Source of the DNA: Nymphaea colorata
Taxonomy: Eukaryota; Streptophyta; Magnoliopsida; Nymphaeales; Nymphaeaceae
Direction: 5' to 3'
Length of the DNA stretch: 64,000 nucleotides
NCBI RefSeq assembly: GCF_008831285.2
Contig: NC_045149.1
Location: 312,001 to 376,000, forward strand
How positions within the stretch are numbered: position 1 is the first letter of the stretch; every line of letters begins with the position of its first letter. This document shows positions 1 to 11,800 of this stretch, in pieces. The translations under genes and the position numbers were made by a program. The notes under the pieces were generated by a model. It was not told where the DNA came from. It saw only the letters and a program-made list of their open reading frames with translations, and searched no databases.

Positions 1-1989
1 GCTCTGGAATCTACCACTCTCAGGCCTCAACAGCTTCCCACCCTTCTTCAACTATACATACTTCAAATGGCACGGCCAAAGAAGATCAAAACCATTGTAG
101 GGGTGGGGTGTTCCTGCGATCGCTTCATTTCATGTCCTATCGTCGACATCGCGGTGAATCTGTGCCCTAATTCGCCGGATAATGGCGTCACTGGAGTGAG
201 TGTCGTGAATTTTCAGCATTCGCATTGTCACTCTCGATTATTACATGTTTCCTCTGATTCCAGATTTGGACTTCTGTTACAGCGATTTTCAGGGTACCTT
301 TTTCTTCCAGTAATCTGCTCTTGTTGCTTCTCTTGATACTTTTCAGTGTCACTTGCGTGTCTGCTCATGTACTGTTACTTTAGTGTCTATGTTTTTGTTA
401 GCACTCTTTAATTGATAATTTTTTTTTCTCATTTTGGGCACTAAAGCCAAATTGACATCTATGGGAACCAGAAGGCAGTGAACCAGAAGGCAGTGGTGAT
501 CCATATTCCTTTCAAATTGCCTAAGGCTTTTCTGTAAAATGGATTGCACAAGAGGAATCAAATGTACAAGTATTATGCAACGTCTCATACGTGGGTTTTG
601 CCCACGTACCCATACTGGTACGGCGGTATGCCGATTCTGATACTTTGGTATGCCTTGGTACGGTTCAGATCAGTTTTGAGTCTGAACCGATCCAAACCAC
701 TTCAAATGAACCCATTTTCGCCTGACACCTCTTCCTCCTCCTTCCTTACCTTCATACAACATATCTCTGGCAATGGATGCAGTGGAGAGCTTTGCTGGCA
801 GGCGGTGACTGGCAATGGACGTTGGCCTGCGGCGATCGACGATGGACGTCGGCCAGCGAGTTCATTCTCTTTTTAGGGTGCTATCGATTTTTCCCCCTTT
901 GTTGTTTGTTCCCCAATTTTTGTTGTTTCTTTTGTCATTGTTAGAGAGTTGGATAAATCTTTGTCTAGATTTTTAGCTTGCTCCATAAGTGAAGATGTTC
1001 TACTACACCTACAAGCTCATCTATTTCCCGATTTGAAATCAATCTCATGCCGTGCCATCTGTTTCTTATATTTATGTTACTTTTGTTGTTGATTTCATGT
1101 ATATAATTAATCAAAAATATATAAATATCATCGTACCAGGATTGGCGAAAATGTCGTTCCGTACCAAGATTGGCGAAAATGTTGTTCCCTTACCCGCTTC
1201 CGTACCTATGTGACATAGGTATTATGGAGTATGGACTATATGATGCTTCAAATGTGTCTTTTGGTTCTATTTGATGTCAATGACATGATTTTTTTTTTGT
1301 TCTATTTTTTTTTTTATGGTTGATTGTTTATCTGCCAAACCTTTTTTTATGTATTGGGATATAATAAAATAAGTGAGAAACTAATAACACAAACACGTGT
1401 AGATTTGCAACAAATAAAAAAAAATTGGCATTAAAAAACTGAAAAAATTAAAAAAATGAAAAAAAAAGTGAAAAAATGTGTTAAAAATCATTTTTAACAT
1501 TAAAAAACATGTTTTTTTTAGTTTTAAATGGTCATTTGATTTATCACGTTAAAAAAAAAACATGTTTTCTGAGATTATGGTTTATCTAGGCTTCCTTTGG
1601 GGAAAGAGAACCAAACCATTTGCAATAGTTCCAATGAGCTCTTGACCCAACATTATTTGGATTCGTCAACGGACCTTTTGTGTAGAGGAGCCTACTTTTA
1701 TTAGTGAGTTGATGAAGTTTGTTTTTCTACCAAACCAACCCATCTTGTTTTGCATTCTCCCCTCTTTTTAGGGTGTAGAGTTCATTCCTTTTGTTGATAT
1801 ACTATTTGATGTCAAAATTTCTTGTAAAAGAGAAAATTTTCAGTTTTATTTAAAAACATTTTCTCCTTCCTTAAGTCATCACACCTTAGATTTGTTTTTC
1901 CAAAAGACTTATTCTATTAGTAAAGCCTTTTCCAGCTCATTTCTAATGGATGGCTCTTCCCCCATAAGCTCAAAATTACTTCTTTCAAT
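1..1989. other. AT-rich spacer with no supported gene
   Basis: No reading frame here resembles a known protein. It holds poly-A/poly-T runs (about 1375-1575), a short imperfect tandem pair near 1134-1195 (two copies of a unit containing GTACCA-GATTGGCGAAAATG), and a perfect 10-bp inverted repeat at 1479-1499. The short ORFs at 67-336 and 544-876 have biased or low-complexity translations and no recognisable domain, so I do not call them genes. Confidence 0.6.
1479..1499. repeat. Perfect 10-bp inverted repeat (1-nt loop)
   Basis: TGTTAAAAAT, then C, then its exact reverse complement ATTTTTAACA. It lies in an A/T homopolymer region beside a second near-palindrome around ACATGT at about 1503-1517. 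This is probably chance or foldback decay in AT-rich DNA; no role is implied. Confidence 0.6.
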
Positions 1990-3650
1990 TTGGAGCTACA
2001 GACTCTCTAGCAGCAAGTAAAGATTGTGAAGTCTATGATCTAAGCGGCGAAAGTGACAACGATTCGAAGTTTTAAGCTTGTGCGTAACTTTATTAAGCTT
2101 GAGAAACACTTTAAGCATCCGGCAAGCATTATATCTCCTGGACCACTCCTCCGGATGATCTCATGAGCTTTTGACATCATTAACCAGGGCTTGAAGAAAA
2201 ATCTATTAGTTCTCCAGTGATGCGGCTGCTTCTCCTATAATATGATGACCAGGGCTTTATGGTCTGAAGAAGGTCAGACTATAGACTGCAAAGCACAATG
2301 ATAGGGGTTGCGTTCCATCCATTTTTTATTGGCAAATGCCGAATCTAGCTTGCAATAGATTCTTTCTTTCATGTGGCGACGGTCTGACGAAGTATATAAA
2401 TGCTATTAGGGGTCTATAATTTCCCACAACCCACAGACGTTACAAAACTGTTGAAACTTCTATAGGATTGAGAATTAGGAACCTTTCTGGTCTTATTGCT
2501 GACATCCTTCGTACCATTGAAATCCCCAAAAAACGAGAGTGGAGATGTTAGATGCACAAATGGCTTCCTCTAGCTCACACAATGCTTCTCTGCAAAGGCC
2601 TGGGCTATAAGGCATGTAGACGCCCATCATATCGAAGCGTTCAGGAAACCAACAATCTGGGAAAGACCTCCTAACCACCACCTGCTCTTATCCCATGAAA
2701 GAGCTTTCCTCTTCATCGAATTCCATATACAGACCACACAGGCCCTACCTGCATCCACATCTTCATTAGCTTCTAGCTTAATTCCCATTTCTCCAAATCA
2801 AGCTCTCCAACACAGAACGCTTTGCTTGAGTGTCAATCAAAAAGCTGCAAACAAGCTTATCTTTCCTCCAAGGTCAATGAGGTATTGTTGTGTCGTCCCC
2901 TTCACAGCACCCCTCATGTTCCATGCTAACATTCAGAAATTATCTCTGCCTCCACTCTGGGAGGCTCCTCTGCATCTTCTTCCTGCATATTAGTTTCTTT
3001 TTCTGAGGGAGGAGTAGGCTCCCCTTTTACCAATTTACCTTGGTCTTTCCTCCTCTTTCTTCCCACAATCGTCTAGCCAGCCTGAGCCTCCAACTGTAAA
3101 TTCCTATGTGCAAGTGAAATTCTGTCCATCTGCTTTTGATGGAAAGAACTGAGTCTAGTCGAAGATTCGCCTCCTCTTCCAGTGCCTTTGCTTGGAGCAG
3201 ATAGTTGATGGGGTTCGAGTTTATGAACATACACCTACCTTTACCATTCGTTCATGCTTTAAAACCAAAACTACCGGAACCCTTTGTCCCACCCGACAGG
3301 AAATGTGGGGGAGAAGCATCAAAGAGTTAGGAGAGCTCAGGGAGAGAGTATTACGTGCGATTTTGGAACTCAGATTTCCACTCGCGTGTCTAGTGACAGA
3401 GTTTACTACCATTGCAGGAAGACTATGCACCGCACCTTCTGCGCCCAACCTTTCACCTTCGCCATGTACATGCCCATGCTGACTCTCTACAGCAGCCCTC
3501 TTTGGATTCACAGCCACCTTTGGGTTGACTAAGCATCGATCCTGATCCCCATCCCAAGCTTTTTGCTCTTGATTTTTCCTCATACTTTTACCACCATCCC
3601 TTACTTTATTGCCTTTGGAGACGTTCTTTAGAGGGAGAGGAAAGAACAAT
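1990..3650 (-). mobile_element. L1-type LINE fragment: ORF1 C-terminus plus endonuclease start
   Basis: Reading the - strand from about 3650 downward gives a charged ORF1-like tail. Near 2935 follows LAWNMRGAVKGTTQQYL, the typical start of a plant L1 ORF2 apurinic endonuclease (SWNxRG motif). Further on, WFPERFDMMGVYMPYSP and then FFGDFNG (near 2520, one frame away) match the endonuclease core; GDFN carries a catalytic Asp/Asn pair. Several stops and frameshifts break it. No reverse transcriptase is visible toward position 1, so this copy keeps its 5' side and lacks its 3' side, the opposite of usual 5' truncation. Deletion or rearrangement after insertion is likely. Both borders are approximate. 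Confidence 0.7.
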
Positions 3651-4445
3651 CAATCATTTTTTTTGTTGATTAATTAAAAAGAAAGGAAACTAAATGGAGG
3701 GAAAGGAAAGAACAATCTTGGTTGATTAATTAAAAATAAAGAAAACGAAAGGAAAGAAAAGTAAAAGGTTTGTTTGATTGCAAAGAAAGAGAAAGAAAAT
3801 AGGACTTTAATGTAATCCAATCTCTCCAAAGTTAATGAATTGAGAAGGAAATGAAAAGCTTATCCATTTCTACCTTGTGTACCATTTCTACCTGCTCTTA
3901 AAAGAACAATCAACCTTGCATGACTCTTTCTTTCCCAACTCGCCGTTGGTCTAAGACTGATGGGTGCCGGATATGTCTTTCTCTCCCTTTCCACTACAGA
4001 TCGAGACCTAGATGGTATTTCACAATGACCCCTTACCAAAATCAAGTTTTTGTCGTCTTTATGTCATTTAATTAGTGCACCTGAAAATGGCGTTTTGTTA
4101 GATTGATATAAATTTTTATCATATTTATTACTATAAAATGAAATGTCTAAGAGTAAGTGTGGTTCTTTTTTTATTAAATCAATTAAATTTAAAATATGTT
4201 TATTTAAATGATAAATTTTTAAATGTTAAGTGTATTATTGTAAAATATTATAAATTTTATCATTTTATTTATGTAATCCAAACCAATATGATTTTAGGAA
4301 TTTCTTCATTGTTATCCAACCAAGCTTTTATAATCACATTTTTTTCTTCCATTTTCATTCATTTGATTTTATCATTCTCTCCTCTCTTTCCTTTCCGTCC
4401 CTCTTTTCTTTCCCTCCATCCAATCTTTCCCTCCATCCAAACAAA
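3640..4445. mobile_element. Non-autonomous foldback (MITE-like) element, copy A
   Basis: A purine-rich left arm (GGAAAGGAAAG-type, 3640-3860) faces a pyrimidine-rich right arm (TTTCCCTCCATCCAA-type, about 4370-4445). Blocks line up with the element at 20217-20608: GGTTGA-TAATTA followed by AAAG runs, TTTG(T/G)TTG(A/G)-TGC, the ATG-AATCC-TCTCC-AA block, and ATCCAA-CAAGCTTTTA-AATCAC near 4313. Relative to copy B there are about 400 extra AT-rich bases between 3900 and 4305, and the left arm contains a partial internal duplication. The outer ends are too diverged to fix the inverted repeat or target duplication. Confidence 0.55.
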
Positions 4446-4871
4446 AGAGTAACTGCCTGCCAAGGGTCTTTCCATCTCCACTCAGATTGAGACATATTTG
4501 CCCTGTTCCAACAGGCCGATTCAGAGTCAGTCGTGGCACCACAATGGTGACAATACAAAAATTTTGATGGGAGAATGCTGATCCGTCACTCGACCGAAGC
4601 TTCACCGTTGGAATCGGGGAAAAACATATTGGCACCCCACTCCTATACGAGCAAAGCCAACCCTCCCCCATACTTTAGTGCATTGATCTTCCCCTACCAA
4701 GCTATCTATTGAAACGTGTATTCATTCCAGAGGTATACCGACAGATTTGGCAATCGTATCCACAGTACCACAGTCTCCTAGTCTTGGATTTTCATGTCTT
4801 GCCCTGGCTCCCACCTGCTTGCTACAAGCGTTTTTGAACCCACAAACGAGGCTCTCTCTTTAGCACCATGA
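4446..4871. other. Spacer, no supported gene
   Basis: Short - strand frames run through here (for example 4372-4671), but they begin or end in the pyrimidine-rich arm of the foldback element and show no domain. If the ORF at 4872-5255 is a first exon, a later exon could lie here. I could not identify one. Confidence 0.4.
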
Positions 4872-5255
4872 CTAGAGTGCTTCATTTGAGTATACTCTTA
4901 TAAGAAAGTTGCCGCTTCCAGTTACTGAGAAGCAGGGATTCCTCTCTCCCTTCCATTGGAGTCGTAGCGGTTCAAAGATAAAGCCGAAATCAGAACCAAG
5001 TCTCGAGTTACCTCCATAGAGACCAGCAACCGCTGCATATTGGAATGCTCCCTTCAGTGGACGCAAAGCTTCAGGGTGGTGATCAATGATCGGAACCTCA
5101 TTCTCCATGGGTAACTCTGTTTCGGAAGGTCTGAATGATTTGGGCGCTCCTCCGCATTCAAAACGGATGCCCACAAACGGGAGCTCCCCGTCCCTGCTGT
5201 TGTACCTCCCCAACCGCGCGGCTCCACAGTCCACAGCTATCGGTCCCTCCTCCAT
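4872..5255 (-). CDS. Uncharacterised 127-codon ORF, divergent from the MESD gene
   Basis: It begins with a true ATG and encodes MEEGPIAVDCGAARL... ending RVYSNEAL. The composition is balanced, without the low complexity of the chance ORFs nearby. The second half (KGAFQYAAVAGLYGGNSRLG, then GFIFEPLRLQWKGE) alternates polar and hydrophobic residues and could be beta-strand rich. I do not recognise the family. A possible splice donor (AGA|GTATAC) lies just before the stop, so it may be exon 1 of a - strand gene rather than a complete protein. The start codons of this ORF and the MESD gene are 303 bp apart, so they could share a bidirectional promoter. It could also be a chance ORF or a pseudogene fragment. 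Confidence 0.3.
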   Translation of the reverse strand: MEEGPIAVDCGAARLGRYNSRDGELPFVGIRFECGGAPKSFRPSETELPMENEVPIIDHHPEALRPLKGAFQYAAVAGLYGGNSRLGSDFGFIFEPLRLQWKGERNPCFSVTGSGNFLIRVYSNEAL

Positions 5256-5558
5256 ATTCCTTTTAATTGTTATTATAGAGACAAAAGGAAAATGAAGTGT
5301 GCTTTAACACATACTTTAGAAATCAACTAAAAGGAATAAAATAAAATATTATTTTGCTCACTCGAAAATGAAAATGACAAATGCTTGTAAAATAATTGAC
5401 TTGCCAGTTGCCATAATTAGACAATTTTCTCAAGAAGTCCTCTTAGTGCAACCGTATATACTTTGCGACAAACACTAATTTATCGCGAGATTTGAGAACA
5501 TCGAACGATCTGCAAGAGAGACCGGGAAGGAGGGGGGAGAGAGAGAGAGAGAGAGAGA
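5256..5558 (+). promoter_or_regulatory. Putative MESD promoter and 5' UTR
   Basis: The AT-rich flank holds TATATA at 5455-5460, about 100 bp before the start codon. A (GA)n microsatellite at about 5538-5557 touches the ATG, as is common in plant 5' UTRs. A TATA at this distance would place transcription start near 5485-5490. The assignment rests on position only. Confidence 0.4.
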
Positions 5559-5888
5559 ATGAAGAACAGGAAGAAGATGTTCATCTCCGCCGGCGTGGTC
5601 GATCTGAAGGTGTTGGTGTTGCTCTTCGCCTTCGTACTCATCGTTTCAGATGCTAAGAAGAGACTCCGTATCACCGACTTCCTGGACGACGTGGTCGACG
5701 ACGAGGAGGACGAGGCCTGGAGGGAGTGGGGGAAGAAGAAGGCGAACACTCGGCCTCCATCTGAATTGGAGCCACCTCCTGATTTCACCGGAATGACGCC
5801 GGAGCAGATTCAGGCAGAGATGATGAAGAGGCAGTCCGGCTCGCCCGTGGGGTTTGTGAAGTTGAGGCTCGGTGTTAAGCGCTCCAGG
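5559..5888 (+). CDS. MESD: MESD exon 1
   Basis: This exon encodes residues 1-110: signal peptide, acidic segment and the start of the conserved core. It ends AGG|GTCTTC at a codon boundary. Read-through into the intron would add 50 largely hydrophobic residues before a stop at about 6039-6041, so intron retention would give a truncated 160-residue protein without RDEL. Confidence 0.85.
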
Positions 5889-8800
5889 GTCTTCTTCTTA
5901 TTCTTCTTCATTGGTCGATTTGGGTTGATGGAGTTGGATGGTGACCTCTTGTATAATGTGTTGGTTTTTGTAATTAAATTAGATTTTGTCTGTTCTGCAT
6001 TGTGTTGGCTTTTTTGTTCTCTACTGATACGGAACAGTTGAATTTATTTTTTTTACGTTATATATGTTTACTCTTTTAGCTCTTGCTTGAAAACCGAGTG
6101 ATTGACTAGTTGAAGTGAATCATGATCGTGGTTTGTTACATGTAACCTTATAGATACTGAATCATGATCGAGTCTCAGTCCCGTGCTCTGTGCTTTTCAT
6201 TTGCTTTTTGGTTTGCTGTCTGCTTTCTTGGTCAATATGTTTATGGATTTACAGAAGTGGAATTGAATGAAAATTTTCAGAAAACAATTACTTTTTGCAA
6301 AAAAAAAAAAAAAAAAAATTGATCGCTGTACTTGGGATTTTCTATAGCAGTGGTAACCACAAAATAATTGGTTGTTTTATCATCACAGTCACCAACGTTT
6401 TTTGGTTGGCAGTTTGGAAATTCAAATCTCTGATTTTTATGGTCCCCACCTTGAAAAAGTAATGGCATTACATAATCAAACTATATGAAACTGGTAGATG
6501 TTTACATGTTTGTGGTATTGGAATTGGCTTAGCAAGGGTAGGAAAAAAAAGTCAAAATGTGAACATGTCAATGAGAAATTTGATCAGATGGACACAAGAA
6601 TTGATGGTTTGTAATATTAACTCTAGAATTATTTATGACCATAATTGAAGTATGCCTGTCATGGAAAGTTGAACTGCATTTTTTTCTTGTTGGTTTTGTT
6701 GCAGATTTTAATTGGATTTTCCTACTTTCTACTTTCTACCTTGCTGCTGGTTTCATGAACAATGATTTACTTTACGAAGATTGCATGTTCGGACATGTTT
6801 CATTCTTGAAAATGTTAGAGTTCCTTTGCCCTTGTGATAGTTTACTTGTTCTTATTGTGTTGCAGATTCTTCGTACTTGTGTTTCCCTTTTCTATGTTTT
6901 GAATGTGATATCTTTCATGGTCTGTTCAATGCAATAGGCGGGTTTTACAGAGGATGTTGTAGCTTTTATTGATTTTGTAGTTGTTCATATTAGTTCAATG
7001 AACTGTGTTAGTCTTCAACTTGCAGAATATTGTAGTTCTCATTGAGGAGCTTCCATTCATGTAGGCTGTTTATTGGAAAATTAAATGCAAACAAAATGTC
7101 ATGGGCCAAGAACTGAGTGTAGTAATTATACTCAAGGACAAGTCAGGGAGGTGTCAGAGGAGGCCTGGCCCCTCCTTGACTCTGTATTTTTTAATATGTT
7201 TTCAAAAGCACTATTTGGCATGAATGGTTGGAAGATTCTCCACGTCTTACTTTATTCTTTATTTTGAGACACTGCATTGCTTTCCTGTTTGTTAGACATG
7301 GCTGAGAAAATGAGCGATCTTAAATGCTTTAGTTGATTTTCGAGTAGAAAGGAAAAACAGATTAGCAAAAAAAAAATCACTGGCTGCCTTACTGAGCTTC
7401 TGCTGCCAGAATATGTGGGTCTTCCATAAACTCCAGTTGAAGAAAATGAAATAACTTTCCTTTCATGGAGGAATGAGTTAGGTAGTCAATTGTGAACCCT
7501 AGTTGGCATCCCCATTATCCAATTTCCATTTGGGTGAGAACTTGAAATTTATTCGTCAGCAAAAATCAATTGTGGATAAATTTTCCTTACCAGTAAGCTG
7601 GGCAAGACAAAGACAAAAGGAGCACTTCCTCACATGCCTAAATTGGAAAGCCTCTCATTCACATGTCTCATAAATTATGATCCTGCCAGTGCATGGTGCA
7701 TATAGGCAGATTTGTTTGTAGGATGAAAAGTCAAACCAGGTAACCATATGTTTCTCCTATTGATTGCTATTGTGGCAGTTATTCTTATTTGTTGAATGAT
7801 TCATGCAACATTCTAAAACACAACATTAAAATGTATCGGTGGTTCAAACTTAGATACATGACCTGAGTAACATAGTGTAATGCTAAATAACCACAAAATC
7901 AATTTTTCAATACCAAAAGTGACACAATACAGTCAAGGGAACATACTTCATTGTCTCATTGGCGATCACGTCAAAACTTGGGATCTACTGTTACCCCAAG
8001 CCTAGTTGCCTACTACAGTTCAGTAAACCATTCACTGGAAAATTTTCCTTCCACATTGTCTATGGGCACTCACCTGCTTATGTTGTTGACCTGGTTCCTG
8101 TGTCCCCTCCTGTTGATGTTGATCCTCAGGCCTTAGATGCGGTCGCTTACATGCATGACATTCATGTGCAAGCCAAGCAAAAACCACATGAGAGCTATGA
8201 GTCCTACAAGGCCTATGTCGACCAGGATAGGAAAGAGGTTACTTTTGAGGTAGGAGAGTTTGTCTGGGTACACTTAAGTCAAGAGTGTTTCCTTGTTGAT
8301 GTTTATCATAAGTTGAGTCTTCGTAAGTATGGTCCCTACCATGTCCTACAACTTCTAGCAAGAATGCTTGCCTCACAGAGCTCCCCGATGATTGGCACAT
8401 CTCACCCATCTTCAATGTGGCTGACTTATATCCCCACAGTGATACCATTGATTCACCAGAAATTGAGCAGCCAACAGAGGCTACTAATATGCAAGGTGCT
8501 TCTCATGGCCATCAGTCCCACAACCGACACCACGTATATATCGGGCGATTGAGGCCAAGGATTCTGTTGCAGACTCGTCTCAACAGGGAGAGGTTACTCT
8601 ACGTACGTGCTGTAGGCGAGTCTTGGGTGATTCATCCCATCGCTGCTCATCTTCCACCAATCCGAACGCACACCTTCGTCAGGAGCTGAAGTCTTCAACC
8701 TGGGGAGATTAACGCAGTATAGTCTAGTGTAGACCAGATCTTCTTATATTCGGATCCGTTTAGGGCCTTTAGGCTTATTTGGAGTCTTGGATTTTATTGT

Positions 8801-11800
8801 ATTTTTGGGTTTTGATCTTTTATTTTTGTGGACCCAAGATCCAATTCGGATCTTAGGGTTAGGCCTCTTCAAGGGCATCTTTTCTTGTGATTAGGGCTAA
8901 TGAATATTTGGAGAAACCCTAATTTCTTTTGATTATTGAATAATTTCATCTTATGATGTGATGTATAACAATTAAAACTCATTTTTTGATGTGTTATGGA
9001 TCTTATGACTGACTTATGAGTTATCATGCAGATCAATGTTATAAATTATTTTTCTTGATGTCTTAGGTCATGTTGTGTTATCATATGATATTGTGACTTG
9101 TGAATTGTTAAGATGTGTTTATATTCAGTTTTAGGTTTAAGAGGGTACTTTTGTAATAACATTTCCTTTAGATGGTTCTCTTGTATCTTCTCACTCTCCT
9201 CTAGTCTATATAAAGAGGAGTTAGGGCAGATTTCGAGGTTAATCAAATCATAATCCTTTCTAAGATTTATCATGGTATCAGAGCTCCAGCCGCCTCCTCC
9301 TCCTCAGCGCGTCGTCGCCGATTGAGCGGCGCCACCCGCCGCCTGACCGGCGTCAGCTGCCATCTCCGCCCGCCGCTGCCATCTCCGCCCGTCGCTGCCA
9401 TTCCGCCCGCCGCTGTCTGCACTCGTCTCCCGCCGTTGTCTGAGCTCGTCTCCCGCCGCTCGCCTACACTCACCTCCCGCAGCGTCGTCTGCGCTCGTCT
9501 CGCAGAGTCGCCCGCCGCCGCCGTGTCCTTTTTTTTCTTCACTGCTGCTCCACCGCTGCTCTGCACGCTGATCTTCTTCTCAGCGTCTTCGCTGTCGTCT
9601 CTGGTATCTCTCTCTTCGTTCTTCTTCGTCGGCTTGTGTCTGATCAGCGTTGTCAGCTCTGTTGTTGCCTCTTCCAGCCGATCAGACTTATGGATTACTT
9701 CGTGCGTTTGACTGCATATTGCTTGATGATCAGCATGTTGTCTTTACATATGTGATTGTATTTTTTTTTTGCCTGCACTTCCTATTCCGTGGCTCGGTTT
9801 CCTCCTTTGTGTTGAAAGATGTCTGAAATTAGCAGTGGAGCTAATACCTCTTCCTTTGTATCGTCAGGAGAGATGAAGAGTTCCCCATTTTCCAGCATTA
9901 TCACCAAAATGGATGGGGGTAATTACGAGATGTGGGCCATGCAAGTAAAAAGAACCTTGATCGCTCATGAGAAGGAACATCTCATATTGGAGCCCGAGCC
10001 CGTACAGAAGGTAGGAAAATATACTACTTAGTTTAAAGATAATTCGTTGGTTATGGTATGGATTGTTGGTACTCTTTCTCAAGACATTGCAAATGAAGTC
10101 TTGCATAAGGAAAGTGCAAAGGATATGTGGGATTCCCTTGCAGCCACCTATTCACAAGCAAGGAATGAAACAAGAATTATGCAGCTTCATCATGATATTC
10201 ATCAGATGCGACAAGATGGTCGACCTCTTCATACTTATTATTCTAGTTTCAAGTACATGTTTGAGAGACTAAATAACTACTTTCCTGCATGTAAGTGTGA
10301 ACAACAAAAGGCATATAGAGATATGCTTATGGTAGGGGTATTTCTCTCTGGATTAGACTCTGTTTATGAATCAGCAAAGAATCAGATGCTTACTAGTCCC
10401 TCGATTCCTCCTATTGATGAGGCTTATAGTAGGCTAAGCAGAATTCCAATCCCTGCATCGACTGTTCTTGATACCACTTCTGCTATGCTTGCTACTCGTG
10501 GCAGAGGTGGGTCCCTCTTTGCCAGAGGACGAGGATGCCGTGGTCGTGGCAATACGACTTCGCGCCCAGTATGTCAGTTTTGTCATCGCATTGGTCACAC
10601 TGTGGATAAGTGTTGGCAGAAACATGGTCGTCCAGCTGTTGCAAATCAGACTGTATTTACTGATTCTCCAGAGCAGCCTAAGAGTCAGCATACTGTCTCC
10701 TCCAGTGAGTTACGTGTAGATGATGTTATCTCTCAGTTGAGAAACTTGATTGGAGATAGAACTCAACAAGCTCCTGATCCGACCACCTCTACTATCACTA
10801 CTGCTGCCAGTGCGTCTTCATCTGGTATGTATTCTGACTATACTCCTGCTACTGACACTACAGATTGGCTCATTGATTCGGGTGCATCGACACATCTCTG
10901 TGGAGACAAGGCACAGTTTACTTCTTATGTCCCTACTCCACCTGGTCGCTCGGTTATTCTAGCAGATGGAAAATATTCTCCAGTTGTTGGACATGGAGAG
11001 GTCCAACTTACTTCATCATTGCCGTTGCAACATGTTCTTCATGCACCAGAATTCCCACATAGCCTACTGTCTATCAGTCAGATTACCAGAGCTTTAAATT
11101 GTCGTGCGATATTTGACTCCTCTTCTCTTGTGTTTCAGGATATACTGACGGGCAGGGTGATTGGCAGTGGCCATGAACAGGGAGGTCTTTACAGGCTAGT
11201 GCATCCCTTTCCCTTTGCTGGGTCTACCTCTTCAGGGTCATCCTCATCCTCGGCTTATACTTGGCATTTACGTGCATGTTCTTCCTCAGCTGTCTCCTAA
11301 GTCTTCTTTTCAATGTGAGTCTTGTCAGTTGGGCAAACACCATCGGTCATCCTTTCCTCCGCGGCCCAGTAAAAGTAGCCATTCTGTATTTGAGTTACTT
11401 CATTTTGATGTTTGGGGCCCGAGTCGTACACCTGATCTTCAAGGTCATCGGTATTATTTTGTTGCTGTCGATGACCACAGTTGTGTTAGTTGGGTTTTTC
11501 TTATGAAGAATAAATCTGAAGTGGGTCATGTAATCAAAAATTTTATCAATGAAATTCTGACTCAGTTTGATACTTGTGTCAAAATTGTGCGCTCTGGCAA
11601 TGCTCTTGAGTTCTGTGCTTCCTCTTTAGAACAATTTTTCAGGGATAAGGGTATCATCCACCAAACCTCTTGTGCCTATACCTCCCAACAAAATGGGGTT
11701 GCTGAAAGGAAACACCGTCATATTCTTGATGTTGCCAGAACCATTATCATACATAGCCATGTTCCCCATTCTTACTGGGGAGATGTTGTTCTCACAGCAT

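Noticed and set aside
67-336. 89-codon ORF at the left edge
   Set aside because: It has no recognisable domain, splice context or repeat relation; chance is the simplest explanation.
5889-6041. Extension of MESD exon 1 into a 160-codon ORF
   Set aside because: The added residues are unrelated to the family, and a canonical donor at 5889 joins perfectly to the conserved exon 2.
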